The notes under the pieces: generated by a model
The model's database searches: none
Seen by the model: the letters and a program-made list of their open reading frames with translations, nothing else
What the model was told of the DNA's origin: nothing
Position numbers and translations under genes: made by a program
In this document: positions 46,945 through 58,252 of the stretch, one piece after another
Layout of the letters: each line of letters begins with the position of its first letter
Numbering within the stretch: the stretch's first letter is position 1
From: an uncultured Actinomycetes bacterium
GTDB lineage: Bacteria > Actinomycetota > Actinomycetes > Nanopelagicales > Nanopelagicaceae
Direction of reading: 5' to 3'
DNA: 63,112 bases
Assembly: GCA_903852815.1 (NCBI GenBank)
Contig: CAINRW010000024.1
Location: 1-63,112 of the forward strand

Positions 46945-47864
46945 TTATTGAGCCAATCTAACCGCCTCAACACAATTCCTTCACGCAGTGCCCAAGGGCA
47001 TATTTCAACTCTGTCTATTTCAAGCGTCGCCATAACTGATTGGGCGACAATCGCTCCCGCAACTATTTGTTGGGCCCGACTCATTGAAACTCCAGGAAGA
47101 TCTGCTCTCGATTTATTACTCATGCTCGCAAGTTTGGAGGTCATAGCTTTTAGATTTCCACGTTCCAAGAATTTTGGATTCTCGTCGAACATGTAACCAG
47201 AAAGTCGTGCCAAAGTTCTAAACGTCTTACTGGTTGCTACGAAATGATTTGCATCGTGTGCTCGTAATATTGTTGGAAGTTCCGAATTAATTTTATTTGC
47301 AACGAATTCTTCTAGAACTTTGATTCCTTTTGTGTTGTAAGGATCTCCACTTAGGAATTCTCGCGTAAGTCGGGCAGCACCAAGTGGTAATGAAATGGTG
47401 GCCTCAGGATTTTCATCTATACCTGACGCAATCTCTAATGAACCGCCACCAATATCTAGTACCAAGAGTTTTCCTGCCGACCAACCTAACCAACGGCGTA
47501 CGGCCAAGAAGGTCATTCGGGCTTCTTCATCTCCAGTTAAAATCTGTAAATCAATGTTATGTCGCTGATTAACTTCTTCAATAATCTGCGAACCATTTTT
47601 AGCCTCACGGATAGCAGAGGTAGCAAAAGCGAGAATTTCATCAGTCTCGTTTTGATGCGCGTGGTTAACAGCCCCACCAATTGCCTGATGGAGTTGGTTA
47701 ATTCCCTCGCTTGAAATCGACCCTGTGGGATCTAGGTACTCTGTCAGGCGCAGCTCAACCTTGAAATTCGTGGCTGGTGCGGGCCGGGCACCGGGATGGG
47801 CATCCATTACTTGCAGGTGGATGGTATTTGAACCCACATCCAGGACGCCTAATCTCACGGGCAT
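46941..47864 (-). CDS. Ppx/GppA family exopolyphosphatase
   Basis: VGVLDVGSNTIHL-like start (RLGVLDVGSNTIHLQVMDA); ATSAIREAKNG; LLVLDIGGGSLEIA. Confidence 0.92.
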   Translation of the reverse strand: MPVRLGVLDVGSNTIHLQVMDAHPGARPAPATNFKVELRLTEYLDPTGSISSEGINQLHQAIGGAVNHAHQNETDEILAFATSAIREAKNGSQIIEEVNQRHNIDLQILTGDEEARMTFLAVRRWLGWSAGKLLVLDIGGGSLEIASGIDENPEATISLPLGAARLTREFLSGDPYNTKGIKVLEEFVANKINSELPTILRAHDANHFVATSKTFRTLARLSGYMFDENPKFLERGNLKAMTSKLASMSNKSRADLPGVSMSRAQQIVAGAIVAQSVMATLEIDRVEICPWALREGIVLRRLDWLNN

Positions 47865-47964
47865 AACCTACCGCTGAGCCTTGCTCATCCGTACGATTTC
47901 AAGTTTTGCCGTTCCACTGCCATAATTGCCGCTGGTCGAAAGACCACTATGTGCTTGCACATAG

Positions 47965-48036
47965 GCCTCTCTAGCTCAGTGGTAGAGCAGCGCACTTGTA
48001 ATGCGCAGGTCGTCAGTTCAATCCTGACGGGGGGCT
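47965..48036 (+). tRNA. tRNA-Thr (TGT)
   Basis: GCCTCTCTAGCTCAGTGGTAGAGCAGCGCACTTGTAATGCGCAGGTCGTCAGTTCAATCCTGACGGGGGGCT. Confidence 0.93.
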
Positions 48037-48062
48037 CGTAGTTTTTTTGGAGGGAGCATTAA

Positions 48063-48575
48063 TTGTCTACCTTTCCTCATGATGAATTTTCCGATGCGCT
48101 CGCAGCTAATGATGAATACATCAAAACTTTTAAGTATTCAGATTTAACTGGCGTTGCTCAAAGAGGTTTAGCAATCGTTACATGCATGGATTCGCGAATT
48201 AATCCACTTTCAGTAATTGGAATGCGATCAGGTGATGCCAAAATTTTGCGCAATGCTGGTGCGCGCGTTACTGAGGATGTTTTACGTACTCTGGTTCTTG
48301 CAACATATTTACTTGGTGTGAAAAGAATTTTAATCATGCCGCACACAAACTGCCGAATGGCACAAGTGGATGAAGCTGAAATTCATAGAGAGATTGATTC
48401 CAAATATGGAATTGATACTTCAGAACTAGAATTCAAAACAGTTGCTGATCAACAACAAGCTTTAATTGAAGATGTTCAAAAGGTACGAAATTATCATTTG
48501 CTTAATTCTGGCGTTTCAGTCGGTGGCGCAATTTACGATGTCGCAACTGGAAAAATTACTCCTATAGATTGTTAG
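48063..48575 (+). CDS. Beta-class carbonic anhydrase-like protein
   Basis: IVTCMDSRINPLSVIGMRSGDAKILRNAGARVTEDVLRTLVLATYLLGVKRILIMPHTNCRM. TTG start; an alternative start is possible. Confidence 0.9.
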   Translation: MSTFPHDEFSDALAANDEYIKTFKYSDLTGVAQRGLAIVTCMDSRINPLSVIGMRSGDAKILRNAGARVTEDVLRTLVLATYLLGVKRILIMPHTNCRMAQVDEAEIHREIDSKYGIDTSELEFKTVADQQQALIEDVQKVRNYHLLNSGVSVGGAIYDVATGKITPIDC

Positions 48576-49332
48576 TGCGACGTATCGGTTGTCGCGTTAC
48601 GGGATAACTTAAATTTTCAAGGAACTGAGTAATAATCGCCAACATCAAATCTGGTTTTTCTTTCACTAAGCCATGAGAAGTACCAGGCAAAATCGCCAAT
48701 TGGCCTAAAGGTATGTTTTCATACAAAGCAATCGTATGTTCATGTTTAATCACATCATCATCGCCAGCCATAACTAAGACTGGGCATTGAATCGAAGAAA
48801 TTTCAGAAAGTGAAATATCTGGTTCAGTTTTCCAAATTTGATTCATTCGCTTGGTTTTTTCAAGCAATGTATGAGGCGCATCTGGTGAAATTAAGTTGTA
48901 TTCAGCTTGATCTTCTTCGCTGACAAAGGCTTCAGTGAAATCACTTAAAGGTGCGCTGTAATGAAAATTCGCCCCGATGGCGACTATGGATTTCACTAAC
49001 TCAGGACGAGCAATAGCCACCATCAAAGCGATAATTCCACCATCGCTGTAACCAATTAAATGTGCGGGTTCCTTCACCACATCTTCTAAATAAGCAATTG
49101 CTTCATGTGCTTGGAATTCAAAATGCAAACTTCCGGCTTGGTCTCCCGTAAAACCATGCCCAGTTCGATCATAGGCAAAAAGGTGAAATTCATCTTCAAG
49201 TGCGGGAACCATGAGGTAATCCCAACTTGATGTTTTGCTTAAGCCGCCGTGGAGAAGAAGTAAAGCTTCACCATCGTTATCCCACTCGTAGTTATAAAGC
49301 TGATGTCCACGCAGGTTTACGTACTCTGGCAT
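48562..49332 (-). CDS. Alpha/beta hydrolase
   Basis: LLLLHGGLSKTSSWDYL...AYDRTGHGFTGD...LIGYSDGGIIALMVAIARPELV...GTSHGL. Confidence 0.9.
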   Translation of the reverse strand: MPEYVNLRGHQLYNYEWDNDGEALLLLHGGLSKTSSWDYLMVPALEDEFHLFAYDRTGHGFTGDQAGSLHFEFQAHEAIAYLEDVVKEPAHLIGYSDGGIIALMVAIARPELVKSIVAIGANFHYSAPLSDFTEAFVSEEDQAEYNLISPDAPHTLLEKTKRMNQIWKTEPDISLSEISSIQCPVLVMAGDDDVIKHEHTIALYENIPLGQLAILPGTSHGLVKEKPDLMLAIITQFLENLSYPVTRQPIRRTNNL

Positions 49333-50567
49333 TAGAGCGTGTCCATGATGTGGCGATTACCGCGATCAAAAGTTAAATAATTCCAAGTCCAATCAGCCAT
49401 GGTGCCAATCTTATTGCGACCGCCAAGCAAATAAAATAAATGAAGAAATAGCCACGCATACCAAGCTGGAATTCCAACTAACCGCAATTTCTTCACTTCT
49501 ACGATTGCTTTGTGACGGCCAATTGTCGCCATTGAACCTTTGTCAATGTATTTAAATGCCACTAAGTCTTGTCCTGCAATTAGTTTCTTAATCTGTCGTG
49601 CAACATGTCTACCTTGTTGCATAGCAACAGGTGCAACCATCGGTAAAAAGCGTCCGTTGGCTCCAACAAAACCTGCGATGTCTCCGATAGCAAAAATATG
49701 AGGATGATGTTTTACCTGCAAAGTTTGATCGACATCGATTCGAGTATTGACTAGAGGAAGATTTAATTTCATGGCAGTTGGTTCGCCCATAACTCCAGCG
49801 GCCCAAATAGTGACTTCAGAAGGAAGTGATTGACCAGCAACGGTTTCAATTTTTCGAGATTTAATCTCTTTTACTGCGGTATTGACTTGAACTTCTACCC
49901 CTAACTTTTCTAAATCTTTGCGTGCTCGATCAGAGAGTTTTGCTGAAAACATCGGCAAAATTCGCGGCCCCGCTTCAATTAAGCGAACCCGAATATGAGC
50001 AGCGGCGTGCGCTTGGTCATTTTTTAATGGCCCTCGGACCAGTTCGGCAAAAGCTCCAGCCATTTCAACCCCGGTTGGCCCACCACCTACTACCGAAATT
50101 GAAAAGATAGTGTCATCTTCAAATCGACAGAGATCTTCAAAGCGCCGCATGACTTGGGCACGGATGGCAATCGCCTCATTAACACTTTTCATTCCTAGCG
50201 CATGTTCATTAACTCCAGGGATTCCAAAATCCGCAGTCGCCGAACCAAGGGCCACTATCAAGTAATCAAAATCAAGGACTTCGCTGCTATCGAGCTTTAC
50301 AGATTTATTTTTGTGGTCGATAAATATGGGCGAAGCCATTCGAAATTTAACGTTTGTCTTTCTTAGGGCACTTCGAATCGGATGGGCAACATGGTCAGCC
50401 GCAAGACCAGCAGTTGAGACTTGATAGAGAAGCGGAAGAAAAGTTTGGAAGTTGTGGCGATCAATTACAGTGACATCAGCAAAGTCAGCCATGGCTTTTG
50501 CTGCAGTAAGTCCACCGAATCCTGCACCAAGAATTACAACTCGAGGTTTCTGAGGTGCGATTTGCAT
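49332..50567 (-). CDS. NAD(P)/FAD-dependent oxidoreductase, type II NADH dehydrogenase-like
   Basis: RVVILGAGFGGLTAAKAM...LPLLYQVSTAGLAADHVAHPIR...SVVGGGPTGVEMAGAFAEL...HIFAIGDIAG. ATG at 50567. Confidence 0.92.
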   Translation of the reverse strand: MQIAPQKPRVVILGAGFGGLTAAKAMADFADVTVIDRHNFQTFLPLLYQVSTAGLAADHVAHPIRSALRKTNVKFRMASPIFIDHKNKSVKLDSSEVLDFDYLIVALGSATADFGIPGVNEHALGMKSVNEAIAIRAQVMRRFEDLCRFEDDTIFSISVVGGGPTGVEMAGAFAELVRGPLKNDQAHAAAHIRVRLIEAGPRILPMFSAKLSDRARKDLEKLGVEVQVNTAVKEIKSRKIETVAGQSLPSEVTIWAAGVMGEPTAMKLNLPLVNTRIDVDQTLQVKHHPHIFAIGDIAGFVGANGRFLPMVAPVAMQQGRHVARQIKKLIAGQDLVAFKYIDKGSMATIGRHKAIVEVKKLRLVGIPAWYAWLFLHLFYLLGGRNKIGTMADWTWNYLTFDRGNRHIMDTL

Positions 50568-50591
50568 GAAAGTAAGTCTAGGCTTGAATGC

Positions 50592-52070
50592 ATGAGCATG
50601 CTCAATCAAAATCGTAAATTTCTCATTACCGGGGCATCTGGATATGTAGGCGGCCGGCTAGTGAGAACGCTAGTTGCCGAAAACTGTGATGTCCGAGTTT
50701 TTGTGCGTGATAGAAATAAAGTCAATGGGCAATCGTGGGCCGACAAAGTTGAGATTGCCGTGGGAAGTGCAAATAATCGGGAAGAAGTTAGCAAGGCGTT
50801 AGTTGGAATCCACACGGCTTATTATTTATTGCACTCAATTAACTTAGGTCCTAAATTTGATGAAATCGAAGCACAGATGGCCTGTCAATTTGCAGAGTGC
50901 GCAGAAGCTGCAGGCGTGAAGCAAATTGTTTATCTCGGTGGCATCGCAAATGATAAAAACATTAGTAAGCATTTAGCATCACGCGTTAGTACTGGTGCAG
51001 AACTAGCGTCAACTTCGGTGCCCGTAATGGAACTTCGCGCCGGAATAATTATTGGTTCCGGATCTGCTTCTTTTGAAATGTTACGTCACTTAACTCATCG
51101 TCTTCCGATTATGACAACACCAAAATGGGTGATGAACAAAACGCACCCCATCGCAATTCGTGACATTTTGTATTATTTGAAAAAAGCTGCATTTCTAGAA
51201 AAACCCATCAACAAAATTTTCGATATCGGTGGTCCAGAAGTGCTTACGTATGCGGACATGATGCAGAAATTTGCAAGCCTTTCCGGTTTAAAAAAACGTT
51301 GGATTATTAAGGTCCCCGTTTTAACTCCTGGACTATCTTCACTCTGGATTGGTTTAGTAACACCAGTGCCAACAGCTCTTGCAAGACCACTTGTTGGTTC
51401 TCTGATTAGCGAGGTAGTTGCAGATCCAGCCAAATCCATCAATGACGTCATCGCCCTTCCACCTGAAGGTTTAACCGATGTTGCAACTGCGATTAATTTG
51501 GCGCTCTCACGGATAACTGAACATCAAGTTGAAACAAGATGGTCGGATGCAACGATTCCAACTGCACCTTGGCAAAAAGCACAAGGTGATCCAGATTGGG
51601 CAGGCGAAGCGGTTTTACGTGATCGGCGTGAGCGAACAACTGATATTCCTGCAGAAAAGATTTGGAAGCAAATCGAAAGTATTGGTGGAGAAAATGGTTG
51701 GTTTGGATCAGATTTTCTGTGGTGGGGCCGAGGAGTAATTGATCGTTTCGTTGGAGGAGTAGGCCTTCGACGCGGTCGTCGGGATCCAGATTTCCTGCGC
51801 GTTGGTGAAAGCCTGGATTTTTGGCGTGTGGAAGTTTTAGAAAGAGGGCACCGTTTAAAGTTGTATGCAGAGATGATTTTGCCCGGTAAAGCATGGTTGG
51901 AATTCATCGTTGAGGAACGCGACGGTAAGACCCATGTAATTCAAGAAGCAACGTTCAACCCACGAGGTTTGGGTGGTCAGTTGTATTGGTATGTGATTTC
52001 TCCATTTCATCTTTTTGTTTTTCCAACTATGTTAAGAAATATAGTGAAAAGAGCGGCTAAAGATGCATGA
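50592..52070 (+). CDS. NmrA/SDR-like NAD(P)-binding domain with DUF2867-like C-terminal domain
   Basis: FLITGASGYVGGRLVRTLVAENCDVRVFVRD...YYLLHSI...GGENGWFGSDFLWWGRGVIDRFVGGVGLRRGRRDPDFLRVGESLDFWRVEVLERGHRLKLYAEMILPGKAWLEF. Confidence 0.88.
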   Translation: MSMLNQNRKFLITGASGYVGGRLVRTLVAENCDVRVFVRDRNKVNGQSWADKVEIAVGSANNREEVSKALVGIHTAYYLLHSINLGPKFDEIEAQMACQFAECAEAAGVKQIVYLGGIANDKNISKHLASRVSTGAELASTSVPVMELRAGIIIGSGSASFEMLRHLTHRLPIMTTPKWVMNKTHPIAIRDILYYLKKAAFLEKPINKIFDIGGPEVLTYADMMQKFASLSGLKKRWIIKVPVLTPGLSSLWIGLVTPVPTALARPLVGSLISEVVADPAKSINDVIALPPEGLTDVATAINLALSRITEHQVETRWSDATIPTAPWQKAQGDPDWAGEAVLRDRRERTTDIPAEKIWKQIESIGGENGWFGSDFLWWGRGVIDRFVGGVGLRRGRRDPDFLRVGESLDFWRVEVLERGHRLKLYAEMILPGKAWLEFIVEERDGKTHVIQEATFNPRGLGGQLYWYVISPFHLFVFPTMLRNIVKRAAKDA

Positions 52071-53409
52071 GTTCACACCTGAGGTTGAGGCCTTAGCTGC
52101 TGAAGTTTTGGCTTACAGTCTGGATCGTTTAAAAAACGATCCACCCCTTGATGGTCCAAGGACTGCTGAAGATTTATTTAGTGAAGTGGGAAATACCATT
52201 ACTGCGCGCGGACTTGGCGGTCATGATGCTTTAGAAGTTTTCACTTCTGTTCTAGCTAAAGCATGTATTTCGACAGACCATCCCCGAAATTTAGCTTTCA
52301 TTCCCTCAGCTCCAAGTGAGTACGCAAACCTTTTTGATTTAGTTGTTGGTGCAAGTGCTTTGTATGGCGGATCTTGGCAAGAAGGTGCAGGTGCGGTTTT
52401 TGCAGAAAATCAAGCACTTCGGTGGATTGCAGATCTAGCTGGACTTCCTGCAGAGGCGGGCGGAGTTTTTGTTCAAGGTGGAACAATTGGAAATCTTTCA
52501 GCGCTAGTAGTTGCACGCGCACAAGGGCGCAAAAATCATCCAGGTGCGACCAGGTGGGTGATTGCTTGCAGCGAGGAAGCGCATTCATCAATTGTGAGTG
52601 CAGCTAATGTTATGGATGTTGATGTTCTGAAAGTTCCAGTTGCTTCAAATGGAAAATTGATGGGGGATGCAGTTGCACATGCAATTGATCATTTGCATGA
52701 CACAACAACGCACAGAGTTTTTGCCGTAGTTGCAACGGCAGGCACCACTAATCTGGGAATCATCGATGACTTACAAGGTATTGGTACCGAGGCGCATAAA
52801 CGCAATATTTGGTTCCATGTTGATGGTGCTTATGGTTTAGCCGCCCTTTGTGCGCCATCGGTTCGCTCGCATTTTGATGGAGTGGAAACTGCGGATTCAT
52901 TAATAGTCGATCCACACAAATGGTTATTTGCTCCATATGATGCGTGTGCACTTATTTATCGCGAGCCAGAGTTAGCACGACAAGTGCATTCCCAACATGC
53001 ATCGTATTTAGATACTTTAAAAGATGGCGCATGGTCTCCATCAGATTATGCAATTCAATTGACTCGCAGAACGCGCGGCTTACCTTTTTGGTTTTCACTT
53101 GCTGCGCACGGTACTGATGCTTATACCGAAGCAATGGAGCACTCGCTCTTAGTTGCACGACAAGCTGCTGAATTAGTAAAGGCAGATCCGAATTTGGAAT
53201 TAATCTGCGAACCAGAACTTTCAATCGTTGCTTTTATCCGCAAAGGTTGGGATTCAAGCGATTATCAGAAGTGGTCTGAAAAATTATTGGCCGATCAAAT
53301 TGGTTTTATCCCACCAAGTTCACATCACGGTCAACCAATTCTGCGTTTTGCCATAGTTAATCCATGGACAAAAATTGCCGACATTGAAATGATTCTTGCC
53401 ACTTTGTAA
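52063..53409 (+). CDS. PLP-dependent group II amino acid decarboxylase-like
   Basis: GVFVQGGTIGNLSALVVARAQ...CSEEAHSSIVSAANVMDVDVLKVPV...VVATAGTTNLGIIDDL...WFHVDGAYGLAAL...SLIVDPHKWLFAPYDACALIYR. Confidence 0.9.
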   Translation: MHEFTPEVEALAAEVLAYSLDRLKNDPPLDGPRTAEDLFSEVGNTITARGLGGHDALEVFTSVLAKACISTDHPRNLAFIPSAPSEYANLFDLVVGASALYGGSWQEGAGAVFAENQALRWIADLAGLPAEAGGVFVQGGTIGNLSALVVARAQGRKNHPGATRWVIACSEEAHSSIVSAANVMDVDVLKVPVASNGKLMGDAVAHAIDHLHDTTTHRVFAVVATAGTTNLGIIDDLQGIGTEAHKRNIWFHVDGAYGLAALCAPSVRSHFDGVETADSLIVDPHKWLFAPYDACALIYREPELARQVHSQHASYLDTLKDGAWSPSDYAIQLTRRTRGLPFWFSLAAHGTDAYTEAMEHSLLVARQAAELVKADPNLELICEPELSIVAFIRKGWDSSDYQKWSEKLLADQIGFIPPSSHHGQPILRFAIVNPWTKIADIEMILATL

Positions 53410-53458
53410 TCGAGAGCAAATCCCACACTTTTCTTTGCCGTCAGATAGTCTTTTGCCT

Positions 53459-53722
53459 ATGTCTGCACAAGAAGAATCCGTGATGTCCACTAGCCTTAGC
53501 GACCTTGAACTTCGCATCCTGGATTTTGAAGGCAGTTGGTGGCGCTATGCAGGGGCCAAAGAGGCGGCAATTAAAGAGCTTTTCGATCTCTCTGCCGCCC
53601 GCTATTACCAACTTCTCAATGATTTGATTGACCGCGACGATGCCCTCGAGGCTTCGCCCATGCTGGTTAAGCGTCTTCGCCGCCTGCGTGAAGCCCGCAT
53701 GAACACCCGCATCGCCCGCTAA
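53459..53722 (+). CDS. DUF3263 domain-containing protein
   Basis: [71 protein letters not shown] at 53459. Confidence 0.9.
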   Translation: MSAQEESVMSTSLSDLELRILDFEGSWWRYAGAKEAAIKELFDLSAARYYQLLNDLIDRDDALEASPMLVKRLRRLREARMNTRIAR

Positions 53723-53768
53723 ACCCTTCTCGTTTTGCGTCCTTGGAATACCTCCCGTAGATTTGGCG

Positions 53769-53795
53769 TTAGCACTCTCGGGGTGCGAGTGATAA
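53769..53795 (+). promoter_or_regulatory. CIRCE-like HrcA operator upstream of groEL
   Basis: TTAGCACTC-TCGGGGTGC-GAGTGATAA; matches TTAGCACTC-N9-GAGTGCTAA with one mismatch. Confidence 0.92.
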
Positions 53796-53828
53796 AGCCC
53801 CCGCACATGAACGATTAAACGAAAGTGA

Positions 53829-55460
<1,632 letters not shown>

Positions 55461-55489
55461 GTTCGCTTATTTAACCAATAGTTACGCCT

Positions 55490-55527
55490 AACGCCGCTCT
55501 CGATTAACACGGGAGCGGCGTTCTGCT
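55490..55527 (+). terminator. Rho-independent terminator of groEL
   Basis: AACGCCGCTC...GAGCGGCGTT stem followed by a T-rich stretch. Confidence 0.75.
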
Positions 55528-55534
55528 TTACCCT

Positions 55535-56278
55535 ATGCAGATGGCAAAGAAGATATTGGGAAAAAAATCGCCCAAAAACCAGACACCAACCGCATCTGCT
55601 AGCGGGTTTGATGCGAAAAATCTTGCCCACACTGCGATTTTGGATCATGCAGAAAAACGTGACCACGTCGGTTCATTTATTTCAGTTGAATATGATGATG
55701 ACAATCGCGTCGCAACTTATTTATTTGAAGCAAAACTTTCTGGATATAAAGGCTGGCGTTGGTGCGTCACAATCGCAAAAGTTGATGCCGATTCAATTCC
55801 TACTGTTTGTGATTTAGTTGCTCTTCCTGGCCCTGATGCATTGCTTGCACCAGATTGGATTCCGTATCGCGATCGTATTCAACCTGGCGATGTCGGTGTC
55901 GGTGACATCGTTCCAAGTTCACTCGAAGACACCCGCTTAGTTCCAGGACAAGCAGCGTTGCCGCAGGATGAAGATTTAGATACTGCGTTGGCAGTTGAAT
56001 TAGGTTTCGGTCGTGCACGTGTGATGTCTATTGAAGGTCGCGATCAAGCTGCAAAGCGTTGGTATGACGGCGACCGCGGCCCTAAATCCCCATTGGCCCA
56101 ATCTGCCCCCAAGCCTTGTCACTCATGTGGATTCTTTATTCCAATTGCTGGCTCATTACGCGCAACTTTTGGCGTATGCGCCAATGCAATCTCACCCGAG
56201 GATGCCCGTGTGGTCTCAGTTGATCATGGTTGTGGTGCTCACTCCGAAGCGACCTTCAATGAACCGGTGATAAACTAA
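55535..56278 (+). CDS. DUF3027 domain-containing protein
   Basis: HVGSFISVEYDDDNRVATYLFEAKLSGYKGWRWCVTIAKVD...LAPDWIPYRDRIQPGDVGVGDIVPSS...CHSCGFFIPIAGSLRATFGVCANAISPEDARVVSVDHGCGAHSEA. Confidence 0.9.
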   Translation: MQMAKKILGKKSPKNQTPTASASGFDAKNLAHTAILDHAEKRDHVGSFISVEYDDDNRVATYLFEAKLSGYKGWRWCVTIAKVDADSIPTVCDLVALPGPDALLAPDWIPYRDRIQPGDVGVGDIVPSSLEDTRLVPGQAALPQDEDLDTALAVELGFGRARVMSIEGRDQAAKRWYDGDRGPKSPLAQSAPKPCHSCGFFIPIAGSLRATFGVCANAISPEDARVVSVDHGCGAHSEATFNEPVIN

Positions 56279-56340
56279 CGACCTGCCCGCAAACCCCGCG
56301 GCTTGAACGAGTAATCAGAAATTAGCAAGGAGCCCTCCCC

Positions 56341-56724
56341 ATGCCTACAGGACGCGTTAAATGGTTCTCCCTAGAAAAAGGTTTTGGTTTCATTGCAAAT
56401 GATGAAGGTGAAGATGTTTATCTTGCTGCCTCTTCACTTCCAGAAGGTGTTGCAACAGTAAAGCCAGGAACAAAACTTGAATTTAGCATTGCCGATTCTC
56501 GTCGCGGACCTCAAGCTTTATCAGTGCACATTATTGATGCGCCACCATCATTGGCTGAAAACTCTCGTGTCAATGCCGATGATTTAGCGGCAATGATTGA
56601 AGACACAATTAAAATTTTAGATCGCGTTGGAAATGGTCTGCGCTCTGGACGTCATCCATCTGCAACTGAAGCAGAGCGATTAGGTCGCGTACTTCGCGGC
56701 ATTGCATCACAACTAGAAGCGTAA
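56341..56724 (+). CDS. Cold-shock domain protein with actinobacterial C-terminal extension
   Basis: MPTGRVKWFSLEKGFGFIANDEGEDVYLAASSLPEG...GTKLEFSIADSRRGPQALSV. Confidence 0.93.
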   Translation: MPTGRVKWFSLEKGFGFIANDEGEDVYLAASSLPEGVATVKPGTKLEFSIADSRRGPQALSVHIIDAPPSLAENSRVNADDLAAMIEDTIKILDRVGNGLRSGRHPSATEAERLGRVLRGIASQLEA

Positions 56725-56725
56725 A

Positions 56726-56914
56726 TTAAATTCCGCTGCGTTTATTGCGGCGAATTGAATAACGAATTCCAGTTAAGCCAAGAATCGCTCCAACGATGCA
56801 GGTCCAAATCACTTTGCCTTGCGCGCCTACCGCTAAGGCAATTACAAGGGCAACCATCCAGCAGATGACGCCAATTACTACTAGGGTTACAACCGAGCGA
56901 ATATTTGAAGCCAT
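56726..56914 (-). CDS. Small two-TM membrane protein (DUF2530-like)
   Basis: Two hydrophobic helices, VTLVVIGVICWMVALVIALAV and WTCIVGAILGLTGIRY, with a basic tail. Confidence 0.65.
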   Translation of the reverse strand: MASNIRSVVTLVVIGVICWMVALVIALAVGAQGKVIWTCIVGAILGLTGIRYSIRRNKRSGI

Positions 56915-56926
56915 GAGAGAAGCGTA

Positions 56927-58192
56927 ATGGGATTTAAGGTAAAAGAGGATGGTAATTGGCGTTCATTTCGTCACCGTAATTACCGCATACTTTTTCCTGC
57001 CAACACAATTTCAAATATTGGAAGCTGGGCACAACGTGTTGCACAAGATTGGTTAGTTTTAGAACTCACTCATAGCGGAACTTATTTAGGAATTGTTACG
57101 GCGATTCAATTTACGCCAGTGCTGTTTTTTTCACTTCACGGGGGCGCACTTGCCGATCGGTTCAATAAACGAAAATTATTGATGGGAACTAATGCTCTCG
57201 GTGCATTTTCCGCCCTTGCGCTTGGCGCATTAGTTATGTCCCACCATATTGCGCTCTGGCACGTATTTGTTCTAGCCGGCGTACTTGGAATCTCTTCAGC
57301 AATTGATGCACCAGTTCGCCAATCATTTGCTGCCGAAATAGTTGGCCATGATGATTTACCGAACGCAGTAAGTTTGAACTCAGCAAATTTCAATGCCGGA
57401 AGGCTTGTGGGTCCGGGTCTATCAGGTTTGCTCATCGCAGCTTTTGGAACTGGTCCATCCTTTATTGTGAACGGAGTTTCTTATTTATTTGCCATAGGTG
57501 CATTGATGCTGATGAATGAAAAAGAGTTTTTCCAGCATGAGCGCCCAAAGTCAATGACGAATGTGCGCGAAGGTTTGCGTTATGCAATGGCACGACCGGA
57601 TATATATGTTGTGATGTTGATGGTTTTCTTTCTTGGAACTTTCGGCCTAAATTTCCAAATATTCAATGCGCTAATGGCTACCAAAGAATTCGGTAAAGGT
57701 CCTGCTTCATATGGTTTGCTCGGAACTTTTGTTGCAATCGGCTCATTTACTGGTGCCATCGCATCGGCTCGTCTTGAGCGTTTCCGCAAAACTAGATTTG
57801 TAATTTTAGCTGGTGGTTTTTTTGCTTTTGCCTTAATTGTGCTTTCAATAATGCCCAACTACACAACATATGCAATTTTCTTGCCAATCTGTGGAGTAAC
57901 GGCACTAACAACAATGATTACAGCAAATTCAATCGTGCAAGTAAATAGCGATCCAGCCATCAGAGGGCGCGTCATGGGAATCTATTTGCTTATTTTTATG
58001 GGAGGCACACCAGTCGGATCACCGTTAATTGGCATTATGGCTGAAGTGGTGGGTATTCGTTGGACAATTGCTGGGTGTGGAGCGATTGCTTTAATTGCAA
58101 CGATAACAATTTGGTTTATCTATAAAGATCGCGTTGAAGTTCCAGTTGATATTTCAGTTGATACGATATTAAAAACTTCGAATAGCAATTAA
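56927..58192 (+). CDS. MFS transporter
   Basis: SFRHRNYRILFPANTISNIGSWAQRVAQDWLVLELTHSGTYLGIVTAIQFTPVLFFSLHGGALADRFNKRKLL. Confidence 0.92.
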   Translation: MGFKVKEDGNWRSFRHRNYRILFPANTISNIGSWAQRVAQDWLVLELTHSGTYLGIVTAIQFTPVLFFSLHGGALADRFNKRKLLMGTNALGAFSALALGALVMSHHIALWHVFVLAGVLGISSAIDAPVRQSFAAEIVGHDDLPNAVSLNSANFNAGRLVGPGLSGLLIAAFGTGPSFIVNGVSYLFAIGALMLMNEKEFFQHERPKSMTNVREGLRYAMARPDIYVVMLMVFFLGTFGLNFQIFNALMATKEFGKGPASYGLLGTFVAIGSFTGAIASARLERFRKTRFVILAGGFFAFALIVLSIMPNYTTYAIFLPICGVTALTTMITANSIVQVNSDPAIRGRVMGIYLLIFMGGTPVGSPLIGIMAEVVGIRWTIAGCGAIALIATITIWFIYKDRVEVPVDISVDTILKTSNSN

Positions 58193-58249
58193 AACAAGAA
58201 GTCCAATAAGAACGACTAGAGTAACTATGCGCCGGGTTTTATAATTCAT
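58169..58249 (-). CDS. Possible 26-aa membrane microprotein (MNYKTRRIVTLVVLIGLLVLIAIRSF)
   Basis: ATG lies 3 nt after the MFS stop at 58253, with GAGAG spacing (tga gag atg); single TM; not in the ORF track. Confidence 0.5.
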   Translation of the reverse strand: MNYKTRRIVTLVVLIGLLVLIAIRSF

Positions 58250-58252
58250 CTC

